Positions 1-12,600 of a DNA stretch of 64,000 nucleotides are shown piece after piece. The notes under the pieces were generated by a model. That model was given only the letters and a program-made list of their open reading frames with translations. It made no database searches and was not told the DNA's origin. Origin of the DNA: Mytilus californianus (Eukaryota > Mollusca > Bivalvia > Mytilida > Mytilidae); the NCBI RefSeq assembly GCF_021869535.1, contig NW_026262669.1, positions 744,001 through 808,000 of the forward strand, in the 5' to 3' direction. Numbering within the stretch: position 1 is the first letter of the stretch; each line of letters starts with the position of its first letter. The position numbers and the translations under genes were made by a program.

Positions 1-190
1 GTCCTATTTCAAATTTTTCAGTTATTTGACCACATTCATTCTGTGTAAGTAACCATTTCTATGTCAAATATCTAATCACAATCCAAATTCAGAGCTGTAT
101 CAAGCTTGAATGTAGTGTCCATACTTGTCTCAACGGTTCAGAGTTCGGCCTCTGTGGTTGTATCAAGCTGTGCATCGCGAAATATGTTTT
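1..190 (-). repeat. Dispersed mussel repeat, copy 1
   Basis: This stretch matches 62735-62900 in reverse complement. Shared landmarks, read on the other strand, are a segment about a tester-like phrase of 'aagcttgat', the 'gaggtcgaaccctga' block, and the 'gacacagaatgaa' block. I recognise the family as abundant in Mytilus genomic sequence; that identification is from memory. No coding frame is evident. Confidence 0.6.
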
Positions 191-349
191 TAATTATTTG
201 ACATGCCATCGTTAGCAATAACTGTTTAACACTTTTGCTCTTGGCTCTGAATTTGGTACACGTCTTGAACGGCGTCTAAGCACGAAACCGAGACAAAACC
301 TTGTCTCGCCGATTAAACACTACAGTTTATAAACATACTCGTTAACAAT

Positions 350-480
350 ATTATTTATTTTTGACTCGACAAGCGCTACATGTCCATATCGGATAAAAAC
401 CCAACATTGGTTTCACTAACTGATGGGGTGCTGTTTGACAATGATCAGTCATGCAGTTAAAACATATCAAAACACAGAGG
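350..480 (+). repeat. Direct repeat, copy 1 (partner at 3965-4095)
   Basis: The segment starting 'tttttgactcga' and ending 'catatcaaaacaca' recurs at 3965-4095 in the same orientation with moderate divergence. The copies share the 'acatgtccatatc' and 'tttcactaact' blocks. It is either a dispersed repeat or a local duplication about 3.6 kb apart. No gene is visible in either copy. Confidence 0.55.
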
Positions 481-1620
481 AGTTAAAAACCTGCAAATTT
501 CAGGTGCTGTGATTGGCTGCCCAGTTATTACAACATCATGTTATTGGTAGCATTGATGGCAACATCCAACATGTCTTATCATGCCCATCATATTGAGGAA
601 CATTTTCTTGTTCTGTTTTGTTCTAGTTACAATATTTTACAATTCTCCAGAATTGAGTGTTAGATGTCGTAATGATGGCCAAAGATGATATATTACATCA
701 TGTTAAGTGACTAAGGTTAGTTGGAGGGCTGAAGCGGTCAAATTTACATTTAAACCTGCCACATTCTCTTTGTGCCAGGAGCCAGTGGTTGTCGTAGGTT
801 GCTGTCTACCATATTTGTGGTTTGATTTTTGTCGTAGTATTAACTTGATAAATCGACTATTGGTTTTCTCTTTTGAATCAATTTACATTTTGTCATACAT
901 GTACCTTTTATTGCTTACTATGCGGAATGAATTGTGTTATTTGTTCAAGTCAGGCCAGTGTCATATTAAACAAATATTGAAAACAAGTGTCTACGACGAT
1001 AGAAAGTAAATAAAATGGATAATATTTTGAAAATCAAATATTGAGACAATTCGGAAATTAAAATGAAAAATTATACCCAAAATCAAACCTTTGAATGACA
1101 GGGATGTATAAATACACAAAAACGTAAAAAACTATATGTCAAAAAGGAACTTAAAATAGCCAAATTCAGCTAGGGTCAACTAAACCCGAGGGAGCAGGCA
1201 ATACTATTAATATAACAATGTGTATGAGAGGATTGTCTAACCCTCAGACATTACAAATTAATAATCCATCAGAACAAGTATTTTCGCCAACCTTTAAATG
1301 TGACAGAATACTGAATTAACCAAAACCTGTAACAACACTAGCAAGAGGAACAGGAACAAAGAGTTGCACGCGGTATACCCAACTTGTTCTAGACATTAAC
1401 TGACAATTCCATCCTCAGTGGGTAAAAGAATTTCACAGTCTCGTCAAACAGCAAGTGACTGCCCGGCAGATATTACAATTGCCTACAATACAACAACTCA
1501 TTACTTATAAAGTTCCAAACCAAATACCAAATAATTCCATAATGCAGAAGTTTGAAAACATGTAAGGAACAATTTCCGGCTTAGTTGGTATTACATTTCA
1601 AAGTATCGTCAACATGGTCA
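481..1620. other. Gene-free AT-rich stretch
   Basis: No coding exon with convincing splice sites or homology is seen. The open frame at 707-1009 on the plus strand has no recognisable domain and AT-biased composition, so I do not call it. Confidence 0.5.
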
Positions 1621-1622
1621 AC

Positions 1623-1700
1623 CAGATATTGATTGATTGTTGGTTGCTTAACGTCCAGTGGCAAATATTTCATGCAAGTTCAGGTCAACCAGATATAAAA
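1623..1700 (+). repeat. Dispersed mussel repeat ('gattgattgttggttgcttaa' type)
   Basis: The segment containing 'aacgtccagtggcaaatat' followed by 'ttcatgcaagttcagg' recurs at 38215-38280 in the same orientation. I recognise it as a very common Mytilus interspersed sequence. It shows no coding potential and only the core is alignable by eye. Confidence 0.6.
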
Positions 1701-2809
1701 CCTGCTTACACCAATGAGACGTAATGTACGTCTGGCGTTTAAAATAACATTCTGGTGACTTTTTACAGCCACTAGATCGAGAGCACTATTTGTATACGTT
1801 TTGTTCCTTTCCGTAACACTAGCTCGGCACTTTAGGTCAACAGTCCGTGCTCCTGTGTTCACATGAAATACCATTAATATGGTCAGTTCCCGTACGTTAA
1901 CCTTTAATGAAACGACAAATCCAATCAAAAAATTTTGTCCTGCATTTTATTTTAAGTTGTAATCTCTGTCCTGCCTTTTTTTCCCCCTCTACTCGGTCCT
2001 GCCTTTTTTTTATTAATTTATCCTGACATTTTTTACATAAAATGTCATCCTGCCTTTTGTTTTGGCCAAGTTGCTCATTCTGCCTTTTTTGTTGCCCCCT
2101 CCCGTAAAAATCAAATGGTAGCTCTTTTATGTTGACGAAACACGCTTTCTAGTATCTTTGATGAGTGTTACGCTATGCATTTCATCAAAATAAAAGTTCA
2201 GACCAAATTTTAAATCATTCCTTAAAATAGGAACGGACACAATGTTCGTGTTTATTCCTTGCTTAGTTAGTATTCAATTGTAAATACACTCATCATTGAT
2301 ACCAGGCTTAAACTTTTTTACACCAGCGTGCGTTTTGTTTACAAAAGATTCAGCAGTGACGCTTGAATAAAAAGAAAATCAAATATCAAGTATGAAGTAC
2401 CTAAAATTCCGAAAGGTTTTGCTAAATACAGATAAGGTAATCTATTCCTGGGGTACAAAATCCTTAATATTTCGAAATGACTGTCTTATCTGTAAATCGC
2501 GTATGAGGTACTACATATCGAAATAAATTTCAAGAACAACTATCAAATCACTCCTAAAAACATAGACTCCGAAATATGTAAGAAAACATTCATACTCAGT
2601 AGTTTACTACATGTGGTATATAAATATCAAAGCATCGTTGGGACTGACCCTCTACATCAATCATCCACACAGAAGAACTCAACAGAATAAATTGTCAGAC
2701 AAAATATCACATTCCTTAATACAGAAAGTGATGACGGACGGACGGACGCAAAAGATGAGTGCATTTTACCACTAACTGATTGAGTGGAATAATAACGAAG
2801 GTTCCGATT
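1701..2809. other. Gene-free AT-rich stretch with pyrimidine-rich tracts
   Basis: Between about 1935 and 2105 a 'tcctgcctttt' motif recurs about five times, giving a diverged low-complexity tract. The remainder shows no exon or recognisable element. Confidence 0.45.
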
Positions 2810-2945
2810 TTACTGTACCAGATGCGCATTTTGACAATCAATGTCTCTTCAGTTTTTTCGATGCCAAACTATTTGAAATCCAAAATTTAATTCAAACGAT
2901 GAAGAGCTAATAGAATCAGAAGGGACCAAAAGGGTAAGAACAAAT
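2810..2945 (-). repeat. Dispersed mussel repeat fragment
   Basis: The run from 'taccagatgcgcattttgac' through 'gatgaagagct' looks like a diverged reverse-oriented copy of a common mussel interspersed repeat. Fragments of the same family may lie near 5830 and 31930 ('ctgatgaagataa'). Recognition is from memory and the copy is degenerate. Confidence 0.4.
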
Positions 2946-3088
2946 TTGCACGAGGAACAAGAGCTATACACGAGGGAGATATATTCCTTAATTTTAAATG
3001 AAATTCCAAAATTTTATAACAACAATTTTCAATAAAACAACATCCGTATGTTCATGCTTGTGCCGAAGTACTGGCTACTGTGAGGGTG

Positions 3089-3316
3089 ATACCCTCGTGG
3101 AGATATACTATTACTAATTGCACGAGGAACCATAGCTATACCCTCGTGGAGATATACTATTACTTATTGCATGAGGGGCCAGAGCTATACCCTCGTGGAG
3201 ATATACTATTACTTATTGCACGAGGAACCAGAGTTATACCCTCGTGGAAATATACTATTACTTATTGCACGAGGAACCAGAGCTATACCCTCGTTGAGAT
3301 ATATTATTACTAACTG
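3089..3316 (+). repeat. 49-bp minisatellite, about 5 copies
   Basis: The core 'accctcgtgg' (last copy 'accctcgttg') occurs at 3091, 3140, 3189, 3238 and 3287, a period of exactly 49 bp. Each unit also has 'gagatatactattactta' and 'gcacgaggaaccagagct'. A diverged outlier lies near 2950. The frame open across the array is a by-product of the repeat, because three units are 147 bp, and is not called as a gene. Confidence 0.9.
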
Positions 3317-3964
3317 AACATTAACTGGATGCGGATATCAAAAGTGATTTTATTATTTTTCTTTTACTTTAGGGAGCCAGTATGTAAAAACAAATGTCGT
3401 GTCAGCTTTCAGTTGAACTGAATCTTGTTATCTACAAAGGTATGAACTTTATAGAACTTGAATCTTAGGACAGTACTTTCGTCAAGCAAAGAAAGCCACA
3501 TTTGATAGAAACACAAAGAGCTCCCTAGTTTTGTCTTCAACGTTAACGTTACGCCCAATATCGTATATTGTTTTTCCATTAAAGTAGAAGAAAAGACAAT
3601 CAAGGAAACCACAAGGATTGCTTTGTCAGCAAGTCGAGAGCCAACATGTTAATTAAACTTTCCTTTTAACATTTTGAAAAAATGTATAATACAGACTTTC
3701 GTACGAACGACATTTTTTATGAAGTATTTTATTCAGTTACATGGAGATCTAAAGTTTAGATTCCACAATACAACATATTTGAGAGTTAAGACATAGAATA
3801 GTCATAAATAGAACAACCGAAACATCAATTTTGCCATAGAGAATAGCACTCTTGATTTTGGTACCAATTCATAATTCACGAACCGCACACTAACAGACAA
3901 AAGTTATCATTTAAATAATGTCATTACTGAAGAACTGGCCTCTAGGTGTCGAAGACTATTACGT

Positions 3965-4095
3965 TAGTTATTTTTGACTCGATACGTGCCTAATGTACAT
4001 GTCCATATCAATTAAAACCAAACATTGCTTTCACTAACTCGTGTGTTATGTATTACAATGCCCTGTCAGGAAGTTAAAATATATCAAAACACACT
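3965..4095 (+). repeat. Direct repeat, copy 2 (partner at 350-480)
   Basis: Same-orientation, diverged copy of the 350-480 segment, with the 'tttttgactcga', 'acatgtccatatc' and 'atatcaaaacaca' blocks in the same order. Confidence 0.55.
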
Positions 4096-4170
4096 TTTGA
4101 AGCCTATCATATAAATATAAGAGCCAAGAATTAAAACGGTCTGAAGGAAATCACCTTATCCACCCAAGGT
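4085..4170 (+). repeat. Short direct repeat, copy 1
   Basis: The block 'ttttgaagcc' to 'aagaattaaaacgg' and then 'aaggtcgggttt' recurs at 4536-4630. The two copies flank the dispersed repeat at 4205-4430, so that repeat may have inserted into, or been duplicated with, this sequence. Confidence 0.55.
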
Positions 4171-4204
4171 CGGGTTTAACTGAGGATTTGTAATCTCAGT
4201 TCTT

Positions 4205-4430
4205 AAATGAGCAAGACGGCGGGGGCTACATTTCTGGAGCATATGACATTACCTCTGGTGTTTGATGGGGTTCGTGTTGCTCAGTCTTTAGTTTTCTTTG
4301 TTGTGTCTTGTGTACTGTTGTCTTTGGTTGTTTTTCCATTATTTGCCAAGTCATTGTCAGTCTGTTTTCGACTGATGAGTTTGAATATCCCTTTGGTATT
4401 TTTCGCCTCTCTCTTATAGTCCACAAATAG
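4205..4430 (+). repeat. Dispersed mussel repeat ('gtgttgctcagtctttagtt' type)
   Basis: The stretch 'tttgatggggttcgtgttgc' through 'tttgaatatccctttggta' is one I recognise as a highly abundant bivalve interspersed repeat. It is open in one frame and encodes a hydrophobic 70-residue peptide, but the same frame is found in many repeat copies, so this is not treated as a gene. Confidence 0.6.
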
Positions 4431-4535
4431 GTGTACAATATGTGTACACAACAAGTTGTATTCAAAAACATTTCATACAGACTCCGGTGTTAACATCACG
4501 TTTGTCTTTGACACTATCATAAGGTATGCTGCAAA

Positions 4536-4630
4536 CCAAAACTTTTGAAGCCAAACATAAAACGTTTAAGGTGCAAGAATTAAAACGGCCTGGATAAAAC
4601 CACTCTATCCGCCCGAGGTCGTGTTTTACG
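4536..4630 (+). repeat. Short direct repeat, copy 2
   Basis: Partner of 4085-4170, with 'acttttgaagcc', 'aagaattaaaacgg' and 'gaggtcgtgtttt' in the same order and orientation. Confidence 0.5.
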
Positions 4631-5204
4631 GAGGAATTCCAACCTTGGAGCATATTCATTTAATTTATGATCCGGAAAAGTATACACAAATATAACCGGT
4701 CAAATATATCGTGTTGTTCCTGCCAGTACTACACTCGATATTGACACAGTTCAATGAGAACTGATATACTGAAAGAGGCATATTTCCTTACCCACAGTAT
4801 GTTATCCTGTCCAAGTCCTATCCCGACTAAGTTTTAAAACTTCCAAAGTGTGTTATGTTTTCTAAGATAAAAGTAAACAAGATAATAAATTGACAATAAA
4901 CCTCAATTTCGGCATTTTATCATTTTATGGCTGTAAGGAATATTTCAGTTATCTCAAAACAGCACATTTTATTTATTTCTAATCAGATTTATCCAGAATG
5001 CATTGCCGTTTTACAAGCTGGTGGAAACCTGGAGGCACAGGAAGTTGACTCCAAATGATGATGTACACTTCCACATCGGCCTAATCGTGCCGTATGTAAA
5101 TCATGGATTAAGTCAGAGGTCACATGTTTACCCGTGCTTTCCCATACCCAAACACTTCCAAGATGTGTTGTTGCCGCTGACCAATAACTGCCATCTGAAA
5201 AAAA

Positions 5205-5650
5205 TATTATTTAGTCGTATATTATTTATCTTAATGCCAATAATGTCACAGAAGACCAACATCGGTAGAAGAAAATATATTATAGTTGTGTATTGTGAAT
5301 CCAAATGCTGTGAAAGTCACATAAGATTATTATATGTAGGTTTAAAGATATCATATAGTTGTACATTGTTTATCAACAATGACGACGCCAATGTCATAGA
5401 AGAACAAAATCTGTAGGTGCACAGATATCATATAGTTGTACATTGTTTATCCCAATGCTGCTAATGTTACAGAAGAACATTGTTTGTAGATGTACAGATA
5501 TTATTTAGTTGTATATTATTTATCCCAATGCTGCGAATGTCACAAAAGTACATAATCTGTAGATATAAATATGTTATATAGTTGTGCATCGTTTATCCAA
5601 ATGCTGTCAATGTTACAGAAGAACATTATGTGTAAAGTGTGAATAATAAT
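5205..5650 (+). repeat. Diverged tandem repeat, about 73-bp period, six copies
   Basis: The motif 'tatagttgta' or its variants starts near 5210, 5281, 5353, 5431, 5504 and 5577, intervals of 71, 72, 78, 73 and 73 bp. Each unit continues with a 'cattgtttatcccaatgctg'-type block and an 'acagaagaacat'-type block. The units are clearly diverged. The 137-residue open frame across 5003-5416 overlaps the array and has no recognisable domain. Confidence 0.8.
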
Positions 5651-6699
5651 GATGAATAAATTGCTAGGAACGCTGGATTAATCTGCTGTGTTCAGTTCCT
5701 TCACTTTATATGGGGTTAACGTTGTCCGATTTTTTATTTTTCTGTATGATATTCAAGTGACTTGTTTTCTTTCTTTAATTATTTTTCTCTTTGTTTTGTG
5801 CCGCCAACATACTTTGACTTACAAGTGTCATTCCTGATGAAGATAAATCCAGAAAAGCACATTAGATTTAAAAAAAAATATGTGAATCATCGTTAAACAG
5901 TATTTTAAATGATTTTATGTCGGCAGATTCAGTCAACAAAAGGGATCTTTAAAGTGGCTACCTTGTTTCACTTTTCAATGTTGACATTGTTTTATTTTTT
6001 TAGTACCAAACATGTCAAGTCAATGCGTAACCCATCCCAATTAAGGGTTAAATTAAAGTTTGCATGGATACGGATTCAAATGAGTTTAATTATTGACTTG
6101 CAAGCCAATATGGCACCATCGACGATTTCGAGCTTATTTTGACAAAATTGAACCAAAACTGACTGCTAATAGTGAACTATTATTTCACAATTCCGGTTTT
6201 ATAAACATTTGAAAAAAAAAAACAGAAACAAAAACAAAAAAACAATCATATTTTGATTTTTGTCAATGCCCCTTTAAAGTGGAAACGTTTTATCAATTCA
6301 GATTATTGAAATGAACAAAAAGATAATCCAAATGAATCATATAAAAACCCAGATACCAACATGTCTATGCATTCCAAACTCAATACAATTGAATGCGACA
6401 AAATATTAAGTTAAACATTCTTACCAATATGCAGATGTCCAGGACCATGGTGTAGAAAGTAACGCATGGTATGGCCCATTTCATTTTCGGAAACAAAGTC
6501 AATAAGTGAACCACAGTGACTTGTACAATAATTCTGAATAATACAAATAAAGTTCTTTCCGAAAGGAAAATCAATATAATTATATAACAAGAGTACACAC
6601 GCTGAAATGTCTCGCCTTCTTTACTAATCATTGATATTATGTTGATAGTCCTGATAGTCCTAAACATAAAGCTTTACTGCAACTATCACATAAACTTAT

Positions 6700-7625
6700 C
6701 ATGATCCAAGAAAATGAGGTCAAGGTCATATAAACCAAACAAGAAATACATGTACACATTACAATCATTCAATACACTAAATATAGTTGACCTATTGCAT
6801 ATAGTTTCTAAGAAACAGACTTAACCCAGAAAACTAAACATTGACCAATGAACCATGAAAATGAGGTCAAGGTCAGATGAACCATGCCAGACAGACATGT
6901 ACAGCTTACAATTCTTCCATACAACAAACATAGTTGACCTATTGCTTATAGTTTAAGAAAAACAGATTAAAACACAAAAACTTAACACTAAGCCATGAAC
7001 CGTGAAAATGAGTTCAAGGTCAAATAAAATCTGAGAGACTGATATGTACATCATAAAATATTTCCATACACCAAATATAGTTGACCTATTTCTTATAGTA
7101 TTAGAAAAAAAGACCAAAACTCAAAAACTTAACTTTGACCACTGAACCATGAAAATGAGGTCAAGGTCAGATGACACCTGCCAGCTAGACATGTACACCT
7201 TACAATCATTCCATACACCAAATATAGTAGACCTATTGCATACAGTATAAGAAAAACAAACCAAAACACAAAAACTTAACTATAACTACTGAACCATGAA
7301 AATGAGGTCAAAGTCAGATGACACCTGCCAGTTAAACATGTACACCTTACAGTCCTTCCATACACCGAATATACTAGACCTATTGCCTATAGTATCTGAG
7401 ATATGGACTTGACCACCAAAACTTAACCTTGTTCACTGATCCATGAAATGAGGTCGAGGTCAAGTGAAAACTGTCTGATGGGCATGAGGACCTTGCAAGG
7501 TACGCACATACCAAAGATAGTTATCCTATGACTCATAATAAGAGAGAAATTAACATTACAAAAAATCTTAACTTTTTTTTCAAGTAGTCACTGAACCATG
7601 AAAATGAGGTCAAGGACAATGGACA
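6700..7625 (+). repeat. 147-bp tandem repeat, about seven copies
   Basis: The core 'aaaatgaggtcaaggtc' or close variants begins at 6711, 6858, 7005, 7152, 7299, about 7445 and 7601. The first five intervals are 147, 147, 147, 147 and 146 bp; the last is 156. Each unit also carries 'ccatacaccaaatatagt' and 'aaaacacaaaaacttaac'. I recognise similar units in other mussel sequences. No gene overlaps the array except the putative Ly6-like exon at its right edge. Confidence 0.9.
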
Positions 7626-7740
7626 TGTGACAGACGGAAACTTCGTACCATGAGGCATCCATATGACGTGGTGTTGCTGTTGTCGTTGTAGGAATCGGTG
7701 TTAGGGGCTCTGTGGATACAATGAGGTACAAAGGACTTAC

Positions 7741-8004
7741 TGTTAACTGTATGACGTGGTGTTGTTGTTGTCGTTGTAGGAATCGGTGTAGTGGTTTTTG
7801 GCTGCGTTGTGAGCGATGATGGTAGATTATGATTGCAAAGGTCGCTATGACAACATCTACCTTTTGGTTGTAATGATTGTCGTTTACTAAATATGATTCC
7901 AGTTGATGCAGTAAAGTGTTGACATGTCTGTGTGTAAAAATAATAGATTGTATGAACGAAGCGCAAATGATATTGCAAAGCTCTGGTCGTTTCCGTCTTA
8001 TGGA
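7741..8004 (-). CDS. Exon resembling the end of a Ly6/uPAR domain plus Thr/Pro linker
   Basis: On the minus strand the frame is open from an acceptor (TTTCTTAACAG, reading down from 8005) to a donor (GTAAGTCC at 7740). This gives 264 nt with phase-1 junctions at both ends. The peptide contains TQTC and then GRCCHSDLCNHN. CC-x-x-D-x-CN is the closing signature of Ly6/uPAR three-finger domains, which are disulfide-rich extracellular modules that are often GPI-anchored or repeated in mollusc receptors. A Thr/Pro-rich mucin-like tail (PKTTTPIPTTTTTTPR) follows. About 40 bp of the tail coding sequence is duplicated at 7662-7701. No matching upstream Ly6 exon was found nearby, so this could be a relic. 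Confidence 0.5.
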
Positions 8005-8079
8005 CTGTTAAGAAATAGATTTGTTATTGCCAATGCTTCTATAAAGCTGCTGTTGCGTGTGGACTGTTAGTCCCTTAGG

Positions 8080-8340
8080 TCACCATCAGCTCGGTAGTCA
8101 GTACTGACATGATTTATGTATCTTTTTCTTAAAGTATCTAAGGTTCTAACTCCTTAAGGCAAAATTGAGCTTAAACGGATGGGCAGCTCTATTAGTTCCT
8201 TTAGGTCATTTAGCTCTTCACGTGCTAGTGTTCTCTTACGTGTACATGGTCGGCTTTCGAAATTGTTGTTGGAGCCTTTCAAGGTGAGCGATGAAGGTAA
8301 ATCATAAAAAGCGCCTCTGATCCATCAGATTGATAAAGCG
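8080..8340 (+). repeat. Diverged dispersed mussel repeat
   Basis: The start, 'accatcagctcggtagtcag' followed by 'tactgacatga', matches a motif I recognise from a common mussel repeat. The rest, through 'agcgatgaaggtaaat', is only loosely similar. No exon is seen. Confidence 0.45.
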
Positions 8341-8518
8341 CTATTTTGATTTTACATATATTTTTAAAAGGTTTCCATAAGCTTAATGTATACATGTATT
8401 TATACGATGAAGTAAAATATAATGTTTGAAAAAAATATGTAAGCTTACTATATAATTATATTGCTTCTTTTTATATTTTTCATATAAAAATGAATATAAA
8501 TGAAATGATAAAGGATTC

Positions 8519-8541
8519 TTTTTTTTTTTTTTTTTTTTTTT
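8519..8541 (-). other. Poly(T) run, likely 3' tail of a minus-strand retrocopy
   Basis: A run of 23 T lies just below an AATAAA signal on the minus strand (plus-strand 'tttatt' at 8556-8561, about 15 nt away). This is the layout of a polyadenylated transcript reverse-transcribed into the genome in minus orientation. It may be the 3' end of the LINE above it, which would imply a 3' untranslated region of about 1.1 kb, or an unrelated retrocopy. I found no target-site duplication by eye. Confidence 0.5.
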
Positions 8542-9617
8542 GAAAGTAAATATCTTTTATTACATATCTGCTGTTTTAACAATTTACTCGGATTACAGCG
8601 TTAGCCCGAGTATCCCTGTTATTAGTTACTAAATTCCCGGGGAAAAAGTTCAGTAAAAAAATTAGTCAATTGTTAAAAAGTATTACATATACATTCTTTA
8701 AAATACAGTTATTTACTCCCTCGTTTCACTACTCCGAAAATAAAATTTGTCTGAACTAGATATCGTAGAAAAAACCAAACACAGTATAGGGTTGTGCGTT
8801 CGCTACAAGATCGCATTTAATTGAACGTGTTCAACATATATATATATACAATCAGCCGTACATAATGAAATTTTACTATACACAAGTCGATAAGAAACGA
8901 TAAGGTTGCATATAATATGCGTAAATGGGGTGGGAGGGGGAGGAATGGTATACCAATCTTACATAGTCCTTACTATCTTGTTACGAGCGTCGCATTGGTC
9001 AAACACGCCTCAAATCTTCCTTATATACTTACTGCCGAAATCATCCGTGCAGAAAGGAATACATATAAAGTATAGAATTCCGTGGTATAAATCACGTGTT
9101 TACGGAACATCTATTTGCTTTCCGAAATTGTATTCATTTTCCCATATTTATAATCAATCATTGACACAGTGATTTTGTACTTGACCTTTTGTGCTGGATT
9201 AGTTAAACTGTTTACTAATTTATTGTCCAAAAACTAGTGCCAAAAAGCACATGTTTGTAGTTAACAAATTGTTGGATTAGATTAAACTAGTTTGGTAAGT
9301 ATTATATATTATTCATTAGTAACAAATGTATATAGAATTTAAGCGTTTTAAAAATATCAGGAAGTATAGTAGAAATAAAGAAAAAAATATCAACATGTGA
9401 TTTGATACCAACACACACAAAATTACTTGAGGATACTTAGTGTAAAACAGTGCTAAATTTTGTTCATTTTAGCTTCAAAGTATAATAAATAAAGTGTCTT
9501 GTTCTGTTTGTTTATACATAGAAAAAGTAGAAAACCAACAACAACAACATAAAGTCTAGCAAAGGTATTTTGACTTCAATGACCTTTATCTACTGAGACA
9601 TCATTCATACATTTCAA
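8542..9617 (-). other. Possible 3' untranslated region of the LINE
   Basis: No exon or domain is visible here. The stretch lies between the end of the LINE reverse-transcriptase frame and the poly(T)/AATAAA arrangement at 8519-8561, so it could be the element's 3' region. A short TTG microsatellite on the minus strand at about 9536-9549 is a possible alternative end of the element. Confidence 0.3.
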
Positions 9618-12600
9618 TTACATATATTTTTGAATATTTTTTAGCATCTGACTTATTGTTTTATTTCTATATTCCATCAGATAATATCTGTATTCATATT
9701 CTTGTTTAAATATTTTATACACATTAACTTGATTTGTCTTATTATTTGAAATGCAATTGCATTTGTGCAGAGTGAATAAAATAACTGTCAAGAGATAATT
9801 AATATCATTTAATGAGTCTTCTCCTATTTTATATCCTACCACCAAATGTTTTAAAGTAATTATATGCTTATCAATATGAAGTTTATTTAATAGAATACAG
9901 ATTTTATTCCAAAAAACTTTAAAATAAGTACATTCCATGAAATTGTGTTGATAAGTATCTGGTACCCCACACACTGAACACAAATTAGTGTTCTTAATTT
10001 TCCAGGTGAAAAGATGTGTACCTACAGGTAATATATAGTGTAATAATTTCCATCGAATCATTTTTAATTTATTGTCTTCTAAAAAACTGAAAATAAAATT
10101 TAATGTGTATTTGATATTTGGTGGATTTTTATCTATATTTAGTTCTTTCTGCCATCTTGTAAACCCTATAGGTATACCTTTACTAACATTTGATAGAATT
10201 ATATAAATATCTTTATTATTGATTTTTTGTAAAACGTATATAATTGCGCCTTGTTTTAAAGAGAGTTGTTTTTCACACTTAACAATAGTTTTTTGTAATA
10301 TATATTTCCAGTGATTTGGTATACTCTTTCTTATTTGTATTATTTCAGCAATCCAATTTCTTTTTAACATTTTAACTTATTGAGGATTTTTCTTTTGATA
10401 TTCTACCTTTGTTATCAATTATGTCATTTACATAGATTATATTGTCTTTTATTAAATGACTAAATATTAAACTGTGCCCATTTAACTTTATTTATTTATT
10501 ACCCCATATTATTTGTTGTCTAATGGTTCTAAAGTTTTCTGGTTTGTTAGTTTGACCGCCGCCATATCATACCCACGTTTTTAGTATTTCAAAGTAGAAA
10601 TAAGGGATTTTGCTCTTTTGGTAATTAATGGATTTTAAATTATCCAGATTCATGTGAAATATTAGAAAATTTGATCCATACTGATTTAAGTAAAATGTTG
10701 GAATAATTTTCCAATTTGACTGTTCACCTTCCATTAATCTTTTCATCCATTTAATTTTTATTGCATCAATAAACTTGTAAATATCTATCATTCCAAGACC
10801 TCCTTCATTTTTTTTCATATTAATTGTATTTCTTTTAATTTTTTTCTTGTTTATGGTCCCAAATGAAGTCATAAATCATTTTTTAAAACTTATATATTGA
10901 ATCTTTGTCGATGTTAGAAACTGAAGCTAAATATGTAATATTGGGTATAACTAGAGATTTCACAACTGCTATTTTTCCGATCATTGTTAACTTTCTTTTC
11001 TTCCATGAGTTAAGAATTTTTTCAGATTTTTGAAGTTGTTTTTCTATATTTAAATTCATACATTGAGATTTATTATGTCCAAAGTAAATACCTAAGCTCT
11101 TTGCTCCAGTTAAAATTTTCAAAATTGTCCGAAATGTGTTTTAATTTACCGAAAGCTAATCCTTCAGTTTAAGTTCGATTTAAAATAAGTCCTGATAAAG
11201 AACCAAATACTTCAATTATATTAAGTGATTGAGTAATTTCATCTTTAGAGCATAGAAACAATGTAGTATCATCGGCTAACTGGCTTATAATAAGGCTGTG
11301 TGTTTTTCTATCTAACTTTATGTTTATTCCTTTAAGATTATTGTCAGTTCTTATTCTACAGGCTAATATTTCGACTGCAAAAACAAATAAAATGGCGCTT
11401 AAAGGACATCCTTGACGAATTCCTCTAAAAAGTTTCAGTGTGCTTGAAATCCATCCATTATTTGAAATACATGCCTTAATATCTGCATACAAGGTTTTGA
11501 CCCATCTTAACATAGAATTTTCAATACCAAATTTTGTTAGTGATTGATACATGAATTCCCACTCTAGGGAATCAAATGCTTTGGAGAAATCTAGAAAAAG
11601 TAAAGCACCATCTATTTTTAACTTTTCTGCATGATCAATAATGTCTTGTATTTGACGTATATTAAAACCTATATAACGGTTTTTGATGTACCCATTTTGG
11701 TCACTGTGGATAATTTCTGACATTAGAGGTTTTAATCTTTGGGTTAATGTATATGCAATAATTTTAACATCAGCATTCAATAGCGTAATTGGTCTGTAAT
11801 TACCTAAATCAGTGGGGTCTTCTTTTTTAAATATTAGAGAAATAAGGCCTATTTTTTGTGATTCAGATAACATCCCTTCTTTATAGCAATAATTGAAGCT
11901 TTGAATTGCAAAATTCTTTAATTTGTCCCAAAATTCTCTGTAAAACTCTACTGAAAGTCCATCTAGGCCGGGGGATTTATTTAATTTCATTTGAAAAATT
12001 GATTTTGTACATTCTTCTGTTGTGAGGAGTCCGTTTAGAGAATTGCTTTCCTCTTTACTCAATGATTGTTTATTATTTGTATCCTTTATATAGTTGTTTA
12101 TAAAAATTTTATCTGGTTTAGTGCTAGTGTAAAGTTTTTCATAATATTTCTTTTCAAAATTTAGTATTTCTGATTGTTTTGAAATTATCTCCCCTTTCTC
12201 ATTCTTTAAATTTATTATATTTTTTCTTGTTTGTCTACTTTTCTCTAATCCTAGAAAAAAATTAGTGTTCTTTTCCTCTTCTTCTATCAATTTTATCCTA
12301 GAACGTATCTGTGCATCTTTTGCTTTATAACTATAAAGAGATTCTATCTTACTTTCTAACAAATTGATTTCCTTCTTTTCCACTTCACTTAATTTTTTGT
12401 TATCGTTTTTTTCCTGTAATGTTTGAAGTTTTATTTCCAAATCTTGAATTTCATTTTTTCTTTGCTAAGCTTTATTTTTACAAAACTGTATTGTTAATTA
12501 TCTTACCTCAATTTTAAACAAATCCGATAATTGTGATAGGTTTTCAGTGTTATTGCTTTTGAGTATAAAATAGTCAATTATATTTTCTATTTTTTCTTTA

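Noticed and set aside
3080-3313. 77-residue plus-strand open frame with internal repeats
   Set aside because: It is the translation of the 49-bp minisatellite, which stays open because three units make 147 bp; it has no independent evidence of coding.
4207-4419. Hydrophobic 70-residue plus-strand frame
   Set aside because: It lies wholly within a dispersed mussel repeat that carries the same frame in many places.
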